The notes beneath the pieces are model-generated. The model was not told where the DNA came from. It ran no database searches and worked only from the letters and a program-made list of their open reading frames with translations. 64,000 bases of DNA from Sinomonas atrocyanea (GTDB taxonomy: Bacteria; Actinomycetota; Actinomycetes; Actinomycetales; Micrococcaceae), in assembly GCF_030811715.1 (NCBI RefSeq), contig NZ_JAUSRH010000007.1:124001-188000 (forward strand), given 5' to 3'. Both the position numbers and the translations under genes were made by a program. Shown here piece by piece: positions 52,537 through 61,058 of this stretch (the first letter of the stretch is position 1; the number at the start of each line of letters is the position of its first letter).

Positions 52537-53661
52537 TCACTGCGGCGGCCTCGACTGCCCGAGCTTGGGCCTCTGAGGGGGCGTAGGCTGCGACGGCCAC
52601 CTCCGGGGCCCGGTCCACAGGGCAGGCGGCGCGTCGAGCTCGCGGCACAGCGCCAGCGCCGTTCGGTCGTAGTTCTGCCGCCATCCCACGAAGTGCGGCC
52701 ACGCGTCTTCATCAGTCTCGGTGACGGGATAGCCGACGGCGCGGAGCGATTCCGCCGCGCGGGCGAAGTCGTCGAACGGGACCGAGATCGGCATCGGGTC
52801 CACGGAGATGTCGGCAAGGTCGGGCACCTGCAGCTTCATGGCCTTCGCCATGCCGGCGAGCGTCTCGAAGCCCATGCGGAGCATGAGCCGTGCGGTGATC
52901 TTGGGGTCGGAACCGGGGGCGAGGGCGAGATGGAGGGCTGCGGCATCCATCACCGCGATCAGGGACGTGAGCCAGTGGGAGTTGGTCCTCGGCGACCTCA
53001 GGCGGAGCAGCGACGTGTACGTGGTGTGGGACTCGGCAACCTCGGCCGTCCAACGCTCCCACCGCACAAAGAGGTCGCCGAGGACGGGGCCAGAGTCGCC
53101 TCCGCCGGTGCCCCAGTGCGTGCGCACCAGGATCTCCGGGCCCCACGCGGGGGCTCCGGCCCGGGCAACGAGGAGGGTGACCTCCGTCTCGCGACGGTTG
53201 AACGCGGCGTACACGGTCGGCAGGTACCCGACCTGAAGCCCGATGACGGCGATGCCGGCGAATCCCGCGAGGTAGGCGGCGAACTGGCCGCCGCCCCCGT
53301 GTGGGACGGCGAAGCCCAGTGTGAACACGGATGACCCCGCATCCTCGAGTGCCGCGCCGAGGTCATCGGTGTCCGGCAGCATCACGAGCGCGAAGCCGAG
53401 CACGAGCATCGCCATCCAGGCGGCCAGGCGGGCCACGAGCGTCAGCGGTGACTGCCAGCCGAGGGCTCGGTCGCGCTGGCCATAGGACCGAACGCCGCCG
53501 AGGGCGAGCAGGAAGGCCCGATCGAGCAGGGCCTCGATCACCCCGGTCAGCCGCGAATCGACGCGTCGGGGAACCACGAGGGCCCCGACGATGCTCATCG
53601 AAGTCCCGACTACCAGACAGACGCCCGCCGCGAAGGCCGTCCAGACCAGCACGTCAGGCAC
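52537..53661 (-). CDS. Membrane protein of unknown function (374 aa)
   Basis: 374 residues. Membrane segments occur near 5-28, 78-98 and 130-150; the last is followed by YLPTVYAAFNRRETEV, a pattern also seen at the exit of two-span ion-channel-like proteins. The rest (about 170-374) is a soluble helical domain with VRWERWTAEVAESHTTYTSLLRLRSP. GTG start with GAGGGAGG upstream. No annotated function recognised; an ion-channel-like protein is only a guess. Confidence 0.72.
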   Translation of the reverse strand: MPDVLVWTAFAAGVCLVVGTSMSIVGALVVPRRVDSRLTGVIEALLDRAFLLALGGVRSYGQRDRALGWQSPLTLVARLAAWMAMLVLGFALVMLPDTDDLGAALEDAGSSVFTLGFAVPHGGGGQFAAYLAGFAGIAVIGLQVGYLPTVYAAFNRRETEVTLLVARAGAPAWGPEILVRTHWGTGGGDSGPVLGDLFVRWERWTAEVAESHTTYTSLLRLRSPRTNSHWLTSLIAVMDAAALHLALAPGSDPKITARLMLRMGFETLAGMAKAMKLQVPDLADISVDPMPISVPFDDFARAAESLRAVGYPVTETDEDAWPHFVGWRQNYDRTALALCRELDAPPALWTGPRRWPSQPTPPQRPKLGQSRPPQ

Positions 53662-53751
53662 GGGGCCTCCCTCGTCGCCGACACCTCAGCATGCCCTCAA
53701 GTCTCGGGTCGCGCCGCGACGACGGCAACCTCGGCTCGAGGACAGGCGTGC

Positions 53752-54795
53752 CTAGCCGACGTCGAGGAGGACCTTGCCCACGGTGCCGGCCTCGACGGCG
53801 TCGTGCGCGGCGGCGGTCTCAGCGAGCGGGAACCGCGTCAGCGGCAGCCCGTGCTCCTCGCCGACCCGCAGCGCGCCGTCGGCGAGGGCCGCGCCGACGG
53901 CGGCGACGGCGTCGTGCTTCTGCTGGTCCGAGACGGTGTAGGTGAGGATGAACTGCAGGCGCGCGTTCTTGCCCATGGCGCCGCGGACGGGGACCGAGAC
54001 GGCCTCGTCGCCGGTGCCGGCGTAGATCGCGACGGTGCCGCCGGGGGCGAGGGCGTCGAGGTCGGCGGCGATGTTCGCGGCGGCGTTGACGTCCACGATC
54101 ACGTCCGCGCCGCCCGGGGCCACGCGCCGCAGCTCGGCGGCGACGTCCTGCTCGCGGTAGTTGACGACGACGCCGGCCCCCGCCGCGCGGGCGAGCGCCG
54201 CCTTTGCGTCGCTGCTCACCGTCGCGACGACCTGCGCCCCGGCCCAGCGGGCGAGCTGGATCGCGGCGTGCCCGACCGCACCCGCGCCCCCGGTGACGAG
54301 GACAGTCCTGCCGGCCAGGGCGCCGGGGGCGAGCCGTGACGGGCCCTGCTCGCTCGCCGTGAGCGCACGGTGGGCCGTGAGGGCCGGGATGCCGAGGGAG
54401 GCGCCCGTCTCGAAGGACTCTGCGTCCGGCAGCGGCTGGGCGTGCGCGGCCGGGACGATGACGTACTCCTGGGCGGTGCCCTCGGCCCCGCCGTAGGCGA
54501 CGTCCCACAGCCAGACCCGCTGCCCCGGTTCGAGGCCCGCGGCACCCGGCCCGACGGCGTCGACCGTCCCCGCCGCGTCCTGGCCAGGAACGTGCCAGCC
54601 GTCGAGGGCGCCGGGGTATGTGCCGCCGGCGCGGGCCTTCCAGTCCGTGGGGTTCACGCCCGCGACCGCGATGCGGACGCGCACCTGGCCGGCGCCGGGC
54701 TCGGTGAGGTCGCGCTCGCGCAGGGTCAGGACGGAGGAGGGGCCGGTCGCGTTGTACTGGACCGCGGTGTAGGTCTTGCTGTCGTTCTCAGCCAT
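53752..54795 (-). CDS. NADPH:quinone oxidoreductase, zinc-less MDR family
   Basis: 347 residues. GroES-like N-terminal domain (AGVNPTDWKARAG, HVPGQDAAGTV) and Rossmann domain with VTGGAGAVGHAAIQLARWAGAQVVATVS; no zinc-binding Cys cluster, as in quinone oxidoreductases. The ATG at 54795 fits the family; the frame continues upstream only through the 21-bp repeats. It follows murA-like sequence on the same strand by 178 bp. Confidence 0.9.
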   Translation of the reverse strand: MAENDSKTYTAVQYNATGPSSVLTLRERDLTEPGAGQVRVRIAVAGVNPTDWKARAGGTYPGALDGWHVPGQDAAGTVDAVGPGAAGLEPGQRVWLWDVAYGGAEGTAQEYVIVPAAHAQPLPDAESFETGASLGIPALTAHRALTASEQGPSRLAPGALAGRTVLVTGGAGAVGHAAIQLARWAGAQVVATVSSDAKAALARAAGAGVVVNYREQDVAAELRRVAPGGADVIVDVNAAANIAADLDALAPGGTVAIYAGTGDEAVSVPVRGAMGKNARLQFILTYTVSDQQKHDAVAAVGAALADGALRVGEEHGLPLTRFPLAETAAAHDAVEAGTVGKVLLDVG

Positions 54796-54818
54796 GGGCC
54801 CATCCTGCCCTCCCCAGC

Positions 54819-54962
54819 GTTGTGGGGTCATCTCCCAGCGTTGTGGGGTCATCTCCCTCCGTTGTGGGGTCATCTCCCAGCGTTGTGGGGTCATGTCCCT
54901 GCGGCCGGGCGATGCCGACCGCAGGGACATGACTCCTCAACCTAGGGACATGACCCCTCAGC
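54819..54962. repeat. Array of 21-bp repeats, four plus two inverted
   Basis: Four tandem 21-bp units in one orientation (54819-54902, core GTTGTGGGGTCATCTCCC) and two in the opposite orientation (54921-54962, core GGGACATGACCCCTCA) around an 18-bp spacer. It fills the gap between the HTH-MurA gene and the quinone oxidoreductase gene. The unit equals the one inserted in pxpC at 44557. The whole can fold into a long stem. The gap holds no other gene. Confidence 0.85.
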
Positions 54963-54973
54963 GGGAGTGGGTG

Positions 54974-56515
54974 TCAGTCCTGGAAGTACTCGATCTTGGC
55001 ACCGATCGAGTTGAGCCGCTCGGCGAGGTCCTGGTAGCCCCGCTCGATCACGTAGATGTTGCGCAGCTCGCTCGTGCCCCGCGCGGCGAGCATGGCCAGC
55101 AGGATGCAGGCCGCCGGACGCAGCGCCGGCGGGCACCCGACCTCGGCCGCGCGCCACTTGGTCGGGCCGTTGACGTAGATGCGGTGCGGGTCCAGCAGCT
55201 GGACGTGGGCGCCGAGCCGGTTGAGCTCCGTCAGGTAGATGGCCCGGTTCTCGTAGACCCAGTCGTGGATCATCGTCTGGCCGGTCGCGTTCGCGGCGAT
55301 GACCGCGAAGAATGGCAGGTTGTCGATGTTCAGGCCCGGGAACGGCATGGGGTGGATCTTGTCCGTCGGCGCGTGGAGGGTGGACGGCAGCACGGTCACG
55401 TCCACGAGGCGGGTGTGGCCGTTGCGGGCCATGTACTCGCCGGAGACCGCGAGCTTCTGGCCCATCGAGGCGAGGGTCGCGAGCTCGATCTCCATGAACT
55501 CGATCGGGACGCGGCGCACCGTGACCTCGGAGTTGGTCACGATCGCTGCGGTGATGAGGCTCATCGCCTCGATCGGGTCCTCACTGGGCCAGTAGTCGAT
55601 GTCCGCATCGATGCGCGCCTTGCCGCGGATCCGCAGGGTCGTGGTGCCGACGCCGTCGATCGCGACCCCGAGCGCCTGCAGGTAGAAGCACAGGTCCTGG
55701 ACCATGTAGTTCGGGCTGGCGTTGCGGATCACGGTCACGCCCTCGCGGTGCGCGGCGGCCATGATCGCGTTCTCGGTGACGGTGTCGCCGCGCTCGGTGA
55801 GCACGAACGTGCGGTCGGCGCGGTCTGCCTCGGGGGCGCGGACGGTGTAGAAGCCGGCGGTGGCCTCGACGGCGAGCCCGAACTCGCGCAGGGCCTGCAT
55901 GTGCGGCTCGACCGTGCGGGTGCCGAGGTCGCAGCCGCCCGCGTACGGCAGCCGGTACTCGCTGCGCTCGTCGAGGAGGGGCCCGAGGAGCATGATGACG
56001 CTCCGGGTGCGCCGGGCGGCCTCGACGTCCATCCCGTCCAGGTTGAGGGTGGCGGGGCGGCGGATCAGGAGGTCCCGGGCCTGCTCGCCGTCCTCGCTGG
56101 GGAGCCAGGCGCACTCGACGCCGATCGAGGTCAGGACCTCGACGATCCGGTTGACCTCCTCGATCCGGGCGAGGTTGCGCAAGGTCGTGGTGCCGCGGTT
56201 GATGAGCGAGGCGCACAGGAGGGCCACGCCCGCGTTCTTGGACGTGTTGACGTCCACGGCGCCGGAGAGCCGGTGCCCGCCCTCGACCCGCAGGTGGGTC
56301 ATCTTGGGGGCGCCGATGTTGACGATCCGCTGGCCGAGGATGTCCTCGATCCGCTGGATCATCTTCAGGCTGAGGTTCTGCTTGCCCTGCTCCATACGCG
56401 CGACGGCGCTCTGGCTGGTTCCCAGTTCGGAGGCGAGCTGTCCCTGGGTCCAGCCCCGGTGGGAGCGGACCTCGCGCAGGAGGACGCCGACGGTTTCAGC
56501 AGTCTGTTGTGCCAT
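54974..56515 (-). CDS. HTH-XRE fused to UDP-GlcNAc 1-carboxyvinyltransferase (MurA-like)
   Basis: 513 residues: an XRE-type helix-turn-helix at about 8-62 (WTQGQLASELGTSQSAVARMEQG) followed by a complete EPSP-synthase-fold MurA domain. Key MurA residues are kept: Lys93 (TSKNAG) and Cys195 in YAGGCDLGTRTVEPHM, the enolpyruvyl-transfer and fosfomycin-target Cys. MurA makes the first committed precursor of peptidoglycan. The DNA-binding domain suggests an enzyme that also regulates, possibly a second MurA. Its promoter has an inverted repeat fitting autoregulation. Confidence 0.9.
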   Translation of the reverse strand: MAQQTAETVGVLLREVRSHRGWTQGQLASELGTSQSAVARMEQGKQNLSLKMIQRIEDILGQRIVNIGAPKMTHLRVEGGHRLSGAVDVNTSKNAGVALLCASLINRGTTTLRNLARIEEVNRIVEVLTSIGVECAWLPSEDGEQARDLLIRRPATLNLDGMDVEAARRTRSVIMLLGPLLDERSEYRLPYAGGCDLGTRTVEPHMQALREFGLAVEATAGFYTVRAPEADRADRTFVLTERGDTVTENAIMAAAHREGVTVIRNASPNYMVQDLCFYLQALGVAIDGVGTTTLRIRGKARIDADIDYWPSEDPIEAMSLITAAIVTNSEVTVRRVPIEFMEIELATLASMGQKLAVSGEYMARNGHTRLVDVTVLPSTLHAPTDKIHPMPFPGLNIDNLPFFAVIAANATGQTMIHDWVYENRAIYLTELNRLGAHVQLLDPHRIYVNGPTKWRAAEVGCPPALRPAACILLAMLAARGTSELRNIYVIERGYQDLAERLNSIGAKIEYFQD

Positions 56516-56525
56516 GCGGTCGAAA

Positions 56526-56541
56526 ATATCACAGGTGCTAT
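56526..56541 (-). promoter_or_regulatory. Inverted repeat in the HTH-MurA promoter
   Basis: ATATCAC-AG-GTGCTAT, 7-bp arms with one mismatch, 11 bp before the ATG and overlapping the probable -10 region (GATATT on the gene strand). A good position for autorepression by the gene's own HTH domain. Confidence 0.5.
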
Positions 56542-56644
56542 ACGGGAGGGCAAATCGATGCCCCGCCCGGGCGTTTTGGAGGTCTAGACCGGCCCTGATC
56601 CTCGTCCGGTGAGATAACGGCGTGTCGCGCGGTCCGTCGCGCGA

Positions 56645-57052
56645 TCATGGGCGCGCGGCTGCGGCGCCCCCTCGCGAGAGGACCGAGAGCACGTTACCCG
56701 CCGGGTCGGTGAACCAAGCAATTCCCATGCCGCTTTCGGGATCGCGCAGCACGCCCCGCTCGTCCACGGGCATCTCGGGGGTGCTCGGGTAGTGCTTGAG
56801 GTGCACGCCGAGCCCCTCGATCTCGGCGATCGCGGCCTCCAGATCGCCGACCTCGAAGTTGAGCACGGTGAACGTGGCGGGCGTGTGGTCGGGCTTGGGG
56901 TAGGCGAACACGGTCTGGCCGCCGGGGACGGTGACGAGCAGGCCGCCCATCGTGTCGGCCACGTCGAAGCCGAGGGTGCCGCCGTAGAAGGCGCGGGCCT
57001 TCTCGACGTCGTCGACGCTGAAGCTCGAGAACGAGGCGGTGGGCTGGAACAT
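56645..57052 (-). CDS. VOC-family (glyoxalase/bleomycin-resistance) protein
   Basis: 135 residues, two beta-alpha-beta-beta-beta modules: FSVDDVEKARAFYGGTLGFDVAD and later IAWFTDPAGNVLSVL, whose PAGN is typical of the fold. Start chosen at 57052 (MFQPTASF). A hairpin with 7-bp arms (56625-56644) sits at its 3' end. Substrate unknown. Confidence 0.85.
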   Translation of the reverse strand: MFQPTASFSSFSVDDVEKARAFYGGTLGFDVADTMGGLLVTVPGGQTVFAYPKPDHTPATFTVLNFEVGDLEAAIAEIEGLGVHLKHYPSTPEMPVDERGVLRDPESGMGIAWFTDPAGNVLSVLSRGGAAAARP

Positions 57053-57131
57053 GGTGGGCTCCTTGGAGGTGGTGCCGGCTCCTCCCCCGGCCACGATCGC
57101 ACGTCCGGCCCGCGGCGCGCCAGAGGTCGCG

Positions 57132-57947
57132 CTAGCCCCAGACCACGTTCCACGTGCCCAGCACGACGGCGGCCGTCACAGCGAGCGCGGCGATGCCCAC
57201 TCCGGCGGCCAGCACCCACGCGTCCAGGCGGGAGAAGCTGGACTCGCGGGCCCAGGTGCGGGGGGCGGGGCGGCCGTCCACGCTGCCGCCGAAACCCCGG
57301 GCCTCCATCGCGACCGCGAGCCGGGTGGCCCGCCGGATCGCCTGGACGAGGAGGGCGAAGGCCTGGCCGAGGAAGGCCCGGGCCCGGGCCACGGGGCTGT
57401 GCCCGCTGCCGACCCCGCGGGCGCGCCGCGCGAGCCCCAGGGTGCGCCACTCGTCCACGAGCAGGCCCACGAGCCGCATCCCGGCCAGGGCCCCGAGGAC
57501 GAACCGGCTCGGGAGGCGCAGCTTCTGGGCGAGGCCGTCGGCGAGGTCGGTGGGGTCGGTGGAGAAGAGGAGGAACACCCCTGGGAGGGCGATCGCGAGT
57601 CCGCGCAGCCCGATCGCGGCGCCGGCCAGCACCGAGTGCTCGGTCATCACCACGGGCCCGAGGTGGACCCAGACCGGTCCGGTCTTGGCGCCGAGGAGGG
57701 CCGTCGAGTAGGCCGCGAGAGCCGCGGCGACGGCCAGCGGCCAGGTGCGCTTGGCGAGGGTCGCCGGTCGGACGCCGAGGAGGGGCACGAGGGCGAGCTC
57801 GCACGCGAGCGCCACCGAGGCCGAGACCGGGTCCACGCTGAACAGGAGCGCCACGGTGATGCACAGCCCGGCGGCGAGCTTCGCGACGGGGTTGGCGCGG
57901 GCCAGGACCGAGTTGGCGACCTCGGGGGTGAGGATGTCCGCGCTCAT
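57132..57947 (-). CDS. ykoC: ECF transporter T component (YkoC-like)
   Basis: 271 residues with about five membrane segments; FLGQAFALLVQAIRRATRLAVAMEARGFGG contains the Ala-Arg-Gly signature (EARGFG) by which EcfT couples to the ATPases. Overlaps the ATPase gene stop by 4 bp. Third gene of the thiamine-precursor uptake operon. Confidence 0.9.
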   Translation of the reverse strand: MSADILTPEVANSVLARANPVAKLAAGLCITVALLFSVDPVSASVALACELALVPLLGVRPATLAKRTWPLAVAAALAAYSTALLGAKTGPVWVHLGPVVMTEHSVLAGAAIGLRGLAIALPGVFLLFSTDPTDLADGLAQKLRLPSRFVLGALAGMRLVGLLVDEWRTLGLARRARGVGSGHSPVARARAFLGQAFALLVQAIRRATRLAVAMEARGFGGSVDGRPAPRTWARESSFSRLDAWVLAAGVGIAALAVTAAVVLGTWNVVWG

Positions 57948-59476
57948 GCCGCCGCCCCCACCGGAGCCGCCCGGCCGCCGTCCACCCGGTGCACCGAGTC
58001 GGAGAGTGCGGCAGTGAAGTCCTCGTCGTGGGTGACGGCAAGCAGGGACGTGCCCTGGTCGAGGAGCTCGGCGAGCAGCCGCACGAGCTCGGCCCACGTG
58101 AGGGCGTCCTGGCCGAAGGTGGGCTCGTCGAGCATGAGGATGCGCGGGGAGGTGGCGAGCATCGTCGCGACGGAGAGGCGCCGCTTCTCCCCGCCCGAGA
58201 GCGTGAAGGGGTTGGCGCCCGCGAGCCTGGTGAGCCGGAGCCGCTCGAGGAGGGGGTCGACGGCGGCCCGCACCTCGGCCTCGCCCAGCCGGGCCACGCG
58301 GCGGGGTCCGAACTCGAGCTCGTCGAGAACGCGCGGGGTGAGGAACTGGTGCTCGGGCTCCTGGAAGACGCTGCCGATCCGGGTGACGAGCTCGCTCGAG
58401 CGCCACCGCGCCGGGCTGGGGCCAGCGCCGCCGGCGAGTGCCGGGAGCGCCTCGAGCCGGCCTCCGGCCGCGGGGAGCAGGCCCGCGAGGGTCAGCGCGA
58501 GCGTGGACTTCCCGGCGCCGTTGGGGCCGGTCACGCTCACCGACTGGCCCGCGCGGAGGGCCAGGTCGATCCCGGTCACCACGGGCGGGGCCTTCCTCGC
58601 GCGCCCGACGGCGAGCCCCTCGCCTGCGAGCAGCAGCTCACCGGGCGCGCCGCCCGGCCCGGGCTGGGGGCGCAGCGGCCTCACCGGCGTGTCTCCGGTG
58701 AGCGGGTGCCAGCCCGGGACCCACACGCCTGCGGCGGCCAGCCGGCGTCGTGCGTCCGTGTCGGCGAGCACGGCGTCGGGTGGGCCGTCGGCGAGGAGCC
58801 CCCCGGCGGCGTCGAGCACCACGACGCGGTCCACGAGGCCGGCCCAGACGGCGACCCGGTGCTCGACCACCACGAGCGTCGCGCCGGTGCGGTCGAGGCT
58901 GCGGCGCACGGCCTCGCGGACCTCCTCGACCCCGGCCGGGTCCAGGTTGGCCGTGGGCTCGTCGAGGAGCACGAGGCCGGGCTCCATCGCGAGGATGCCC
59001 GCGAGGGCGAGGCGCTGCTTCTGGCCGCCGGAGAGGGAGGAGGTGGGGTGGTCGAGGGGGACGGCGAGGCCCACGTCGTCGAGCGCGCGGTGCACCCGGG
59101 GCCAGATCTCCTCCCGGGGCACGGCGAGGTTCTCACAGCCGAACGCGACCTCGTCGCCGACCCTGGCCATGGCGATCTGCCCGTCCGGGTCCTGGAGCAC
59201 CAGCCCGGCGCGGCCGCGCGCGAGGGGCGCGGGAACGCCGTCTACCGTGAGGGCGCCGAGTTCCTCGCCCTCCTCCGCCGCGCCGAGCACGCCGGCGAGC
59301 GCGTGGAGGAGGGTGGACTTGCCGGCCCCGGACGCGCCGAGGAGCAGGACCCGCTCCCCAGGTGCGATCGTCAGGTCCAGGTCCTTGACGGCGAACGCCT
59401 TCCGGCCCGCGTGCCGCCAGCCCCAGCCGCGGGCGCTGACGCCCGCGGGCCCTCGCCGCGCGCCTCCCTGCGTCAT
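57944..59476 (-). CDS. ykoD: ECF transporter ATPase, double-domain (YkoD-like)
   Basis: 510 residues with two ABC ATPase domains: Walker A GASGAGKST (about 48) with LSGGQKQR and Walker B, and GPNGAGKST (about 325) with LSGGEKRR. The second half's VFQEPEHQFLTP and the first half's LQDPDGQIA are ECF-type Q-loops. It replaces the usual EcfA1/A2 pair. It starts 2 bp after the S component gene. Confidence 0.92.
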   Translation of the reverse strand: MTQGGARRGPAGVSARGWGWRHAGRKAFAVKDLDLTIAPGERVLLLGASGAGKSTLLHALAGVLGAAEEGEELGALTVDGVPAPLARGRAGLVLQDPDGQIAMARVGDEVAFGCENLAVPREEIWPRVHRALDDVGLAVPLDHPTSSLSGGQKQRLALAGILAMEPGLVLLDEPTANLDPAGVEEVREAVRRSLDRTGATLVVVEHRVAVWAGLVDRVVVLDAAGGLLADGPPDAVLADTDARRRLAAAGVWVPGWHPLTGDTPVRPLRPQPGPGGAPGELLLAGEGLAVGRARKAPPVVTGIDLALRAGQSVSVTGPNGAGKSTLALTLAGLLPAAGGRLEALPALAGGAGPSPARWRSSELVTRIGSVFQEPEHQFLTPRVLDELEFGPRRVARLGEAEVRAAVDPLLERLRLTRLAGANPFTLSGGEKRRLSVATMLATSPRILMLDEPTFGQDALTWAELVRLLAELLDQGTSLLAVTHDEDFTAALSDSVHRVDGGRAAPVGAAA

Positions 59477-59478
59477 GC

Positions 59479-60084
59479 TCAGACGTCCGCCGCGCGGCCC
59501 GCCGCGAACGCCGAGAGCGCCCCCGTCCGGGCCAGCCCGCGCACGGCGAGCCAGCTGAGCAGGCCAGCGATGACCGCGCCGGAGAGGACGGCGAGGGCTG
59601 TGTACACGGCCTGCCAGCCGAACTCCCACTCGGGGAAGTAGATGATCACCTCGGACACGCCCAGTGCGAGGCCCGAGAGCGCTCCGGCCAGCAGCGCGAC
59701 CCCGAGGTTCCAGCGGCGGTAGCGGAAGGCCGCGAAGGCGACCTCGGCGCCGGCGCCCTGCACCAGGCCGGAGAGCAGCACCGCGAGGCCGAACTGCGAG
59801 CCCAGCAGCGCCTCGACCACGGCTGCGAGGATCTCGCAGAACAGCGCCGCTCCGGGCTTGCGGATGATCAGGCCGCCGAGCACGCCGGCGATCACCCAGC
59901 CGCCCGCGTAGATCCCGCCGAGCGGCGCGAAGGCGGCCGTGGCGGCCTGCACGCCCACGTAGCCCTGGTCCCAGAGCCAGAAGATGACGCCGCAGGCCAC
60001 GGAGACGACCGCGGCCACGACGATGTCGACGACCCGCCAGCTGTAGGCGGCCTTGGCGGGTGCGTTGCGGGTGGTTCCAGACAT
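59479..60084 (-). CDS. ykoE: ECF transporter S component, YkoE-like (thiamine precursor)
   Basis: 201 residues, about six membrane segments; DIVVAAVVSVACGVIFWLWDQGY and GSQFGLAVLLSGLVQGAGAEVAFAAFRYRRWN are YkoE landmarks. YkoE binds the hydroxymethylpyrimidine moiety or thiamine. The TPP riboswitch and the ribosome-site hairpin upstream support that substrate group. ATG at 60084 has AGGAGG seven bases upstream. Confidence 0.9.
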   Translation of the reverse strand: MSGTTRNAPAKAAYSWRVVDIVVAAVVSVACGVIFWLWDQGYVGVQAATAAFAPLGGIYAGGWVIAGVLGGLIIRKPGAALFCEILAAVVEALLGSQFGLAVLLSGLVQGAGAEVAFAAFRYRRWNLGVALLAGALSGLALGVSEVIIYFPEWEFGWQAVYTALAVLSGAVIAGLLSWLAVRGLARTGALSAFAAGRAADV

Positions 60085-60091
60085 TGGTTGT

Positions 60092-60110
60092 CCTCCTGTG
60101 CTTCAGGAGG
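60092..60110 (-). promoter_or_regulatory. Hairpin masking the ykoE ribosome-binding site
   Basis: On the gene strand CCTCCTG (60110-60104), loop AAGCA, CAGGAGG (60098-60092). The right arm is the Shine-Dalgarno itself. With a neighbouring palindrome GGCAGCCGCGGCTGCC (60115-60130), it forms a plausible expression platform that blocks translation when TPP is bound. Confidence 0.7.
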
Positions 60111-60142
60111 GGAGGGCAGCCGCGGCTGCCTTGAGAACTCGA

Positions 60143-60255
60143 CTCCCTTCGCCGGTACTAGCCGGAGCAGGTTCGAGGGTCTGCGGTGTCCCGCACTCTC
60201 AGCGCCCTGTGCTCCCGCCCGGCAGCCGTGCCGGTGCGGGGGCGACGCTCCCCTG
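60143..60255 (-). promoter_or_regulatory. TPP riboswitch (THI element)
   Basis: The gene strand reads GGGCGCTGAGAGTGCGGG, then ACCCTCGAACCTGCTCCGG, CTAGTACCGGCGAAGGGAG. CTGAGA, the ACCTG-ATC/CTC core and the GGCTAGTACC-GCG-AGGGA end are the conserved pieces of the TPP aptamer. The P1 arms are AGGGGAGC at the 5' side and GGGAG at the 3' side. Controls the ykoEDC-like operon. Confidence 0.93.
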
Positions 60256-60354
60256 TCGTTTGTGCGCCCAGTCTACGCGGTCCGGGGCACCCTGCGCCCG
60301 CCGCGGCGGCCCAAACCCGGGGCGCCGCGGCCAGCGCACGTTAGGCTGGCCACC

Positions 60355-60615
60355 ATGAGCATCCTCATCAAGCTCCTCGGGACCGCCATCAGCATCGGCG
60401 CCGGCATCGTGGCGACGAAGCTGGTCGATTTCGTCTGGGAGAAGAGCACCGGGAACGCGCCGCCCAAGGACGCGACCAACCTCGAGGAGAGCCTGCGGGA
60501 CACGCTCGTGTTCGCCCTCGTCTCCGCCGGGGTGGGCGCCGTGATCCAGACCCTCACCCAGCGCTACACGCAGCGCGCCATCGCCAACTTCAAGAAGACC
60601 CCCGAGCTCACCTGA
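60355..60615 (+). CDS. DUF4235 small membrane-associated protein
   Basis: 86 residues: ILIKLLGTAISIGAGIVATKLVDFVWEKSTGNAPP then a second hydrophobic segment FALVSAGVGAVIQTLTQRYTQRAI, the pattern of DUF4235. Common single-gene family in actinobacteria, function unknown. TAGGCT seven bases before the ATG suggests a leaderless message. Confidence 0.87.
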   Translation: MSILIKLLGTAISIGAGIVATKLVDFVWEKSTGNAPPKDATNLEESLRDTLVFALVSAGVGAVIQTLTQRYTQRAIANFKKTPELT

Positions 60616-60626
60616 GCGCCGCCCCC

Positions 60627-61058
60627 TTCTGGGGGCCAGCTACTGGGGGCCACCTTGTGGGGTCCCTTCTTGCGCGTGTGAGTCCGACCGGCTTTGCCTG
60701 CCGCCCTCCCGCGGGTCCCCCGGAAAGGCGGCGTGTCCCCGTGTGCGCCGGGGGAAAGCCGGTCGACTTCGGTCGCTGCGGCGAGCCCGCGGCGGTGAGG
60801 GACGCGCACGACGCCGGGCACTCGCCGTCGTGCGTCCGGGCCGCCTCCCGCCGCGACCGGGTCTTCCCCTCCGGCCCGCTGGCCGCCGATGAGCAGGATT
60901 CCCCAGAGCCGTATCCCGCTCCACGGCGAGTCATGGGGAGCGGTCGGCGCGTCGCCCGCGCAGAGGCGTCGGCTCTGGGGAGACCTGCGCGCACACCAAC
61001 CGGCCGACCCACAGGATCCGGCCCACAGAAGGTGGCCAACTGGACGTGACCCCCAGAA
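60627..61058. mobile_element. MITE-like element with imperfect inverted ends and nested stems
   Basis: The left end TTCTGGGGGCCAGCTACTGG (from 60627) and the reverse of the right end, TTCTGGGGGTCACGTCCAG (from 61058 inward), match over about 35 bp with small gaps. Ends contain short doubled units (CTGGGGGCCA twice at left, ACGTGACCnCCAG twice at right), as in IS21-like termini. Between them are three separate stems: GACCGGCTTT/AAAGCCGGTC (60686-60764), GCACGACG/CGTCGTGC (60806-60833) and CCCCAGAGCCG/CGGCTCTGGGG (60901-60980). No plausible coding frame. Fills the gap between convergent genes. Confidence 0.55.

Noticed and set aside
54819-54962. CRISPR array
   Set aside because: Units are contiguous 21-bp tandem copies with no unique spacers, they occur in both orientations, and no cas genes are present.
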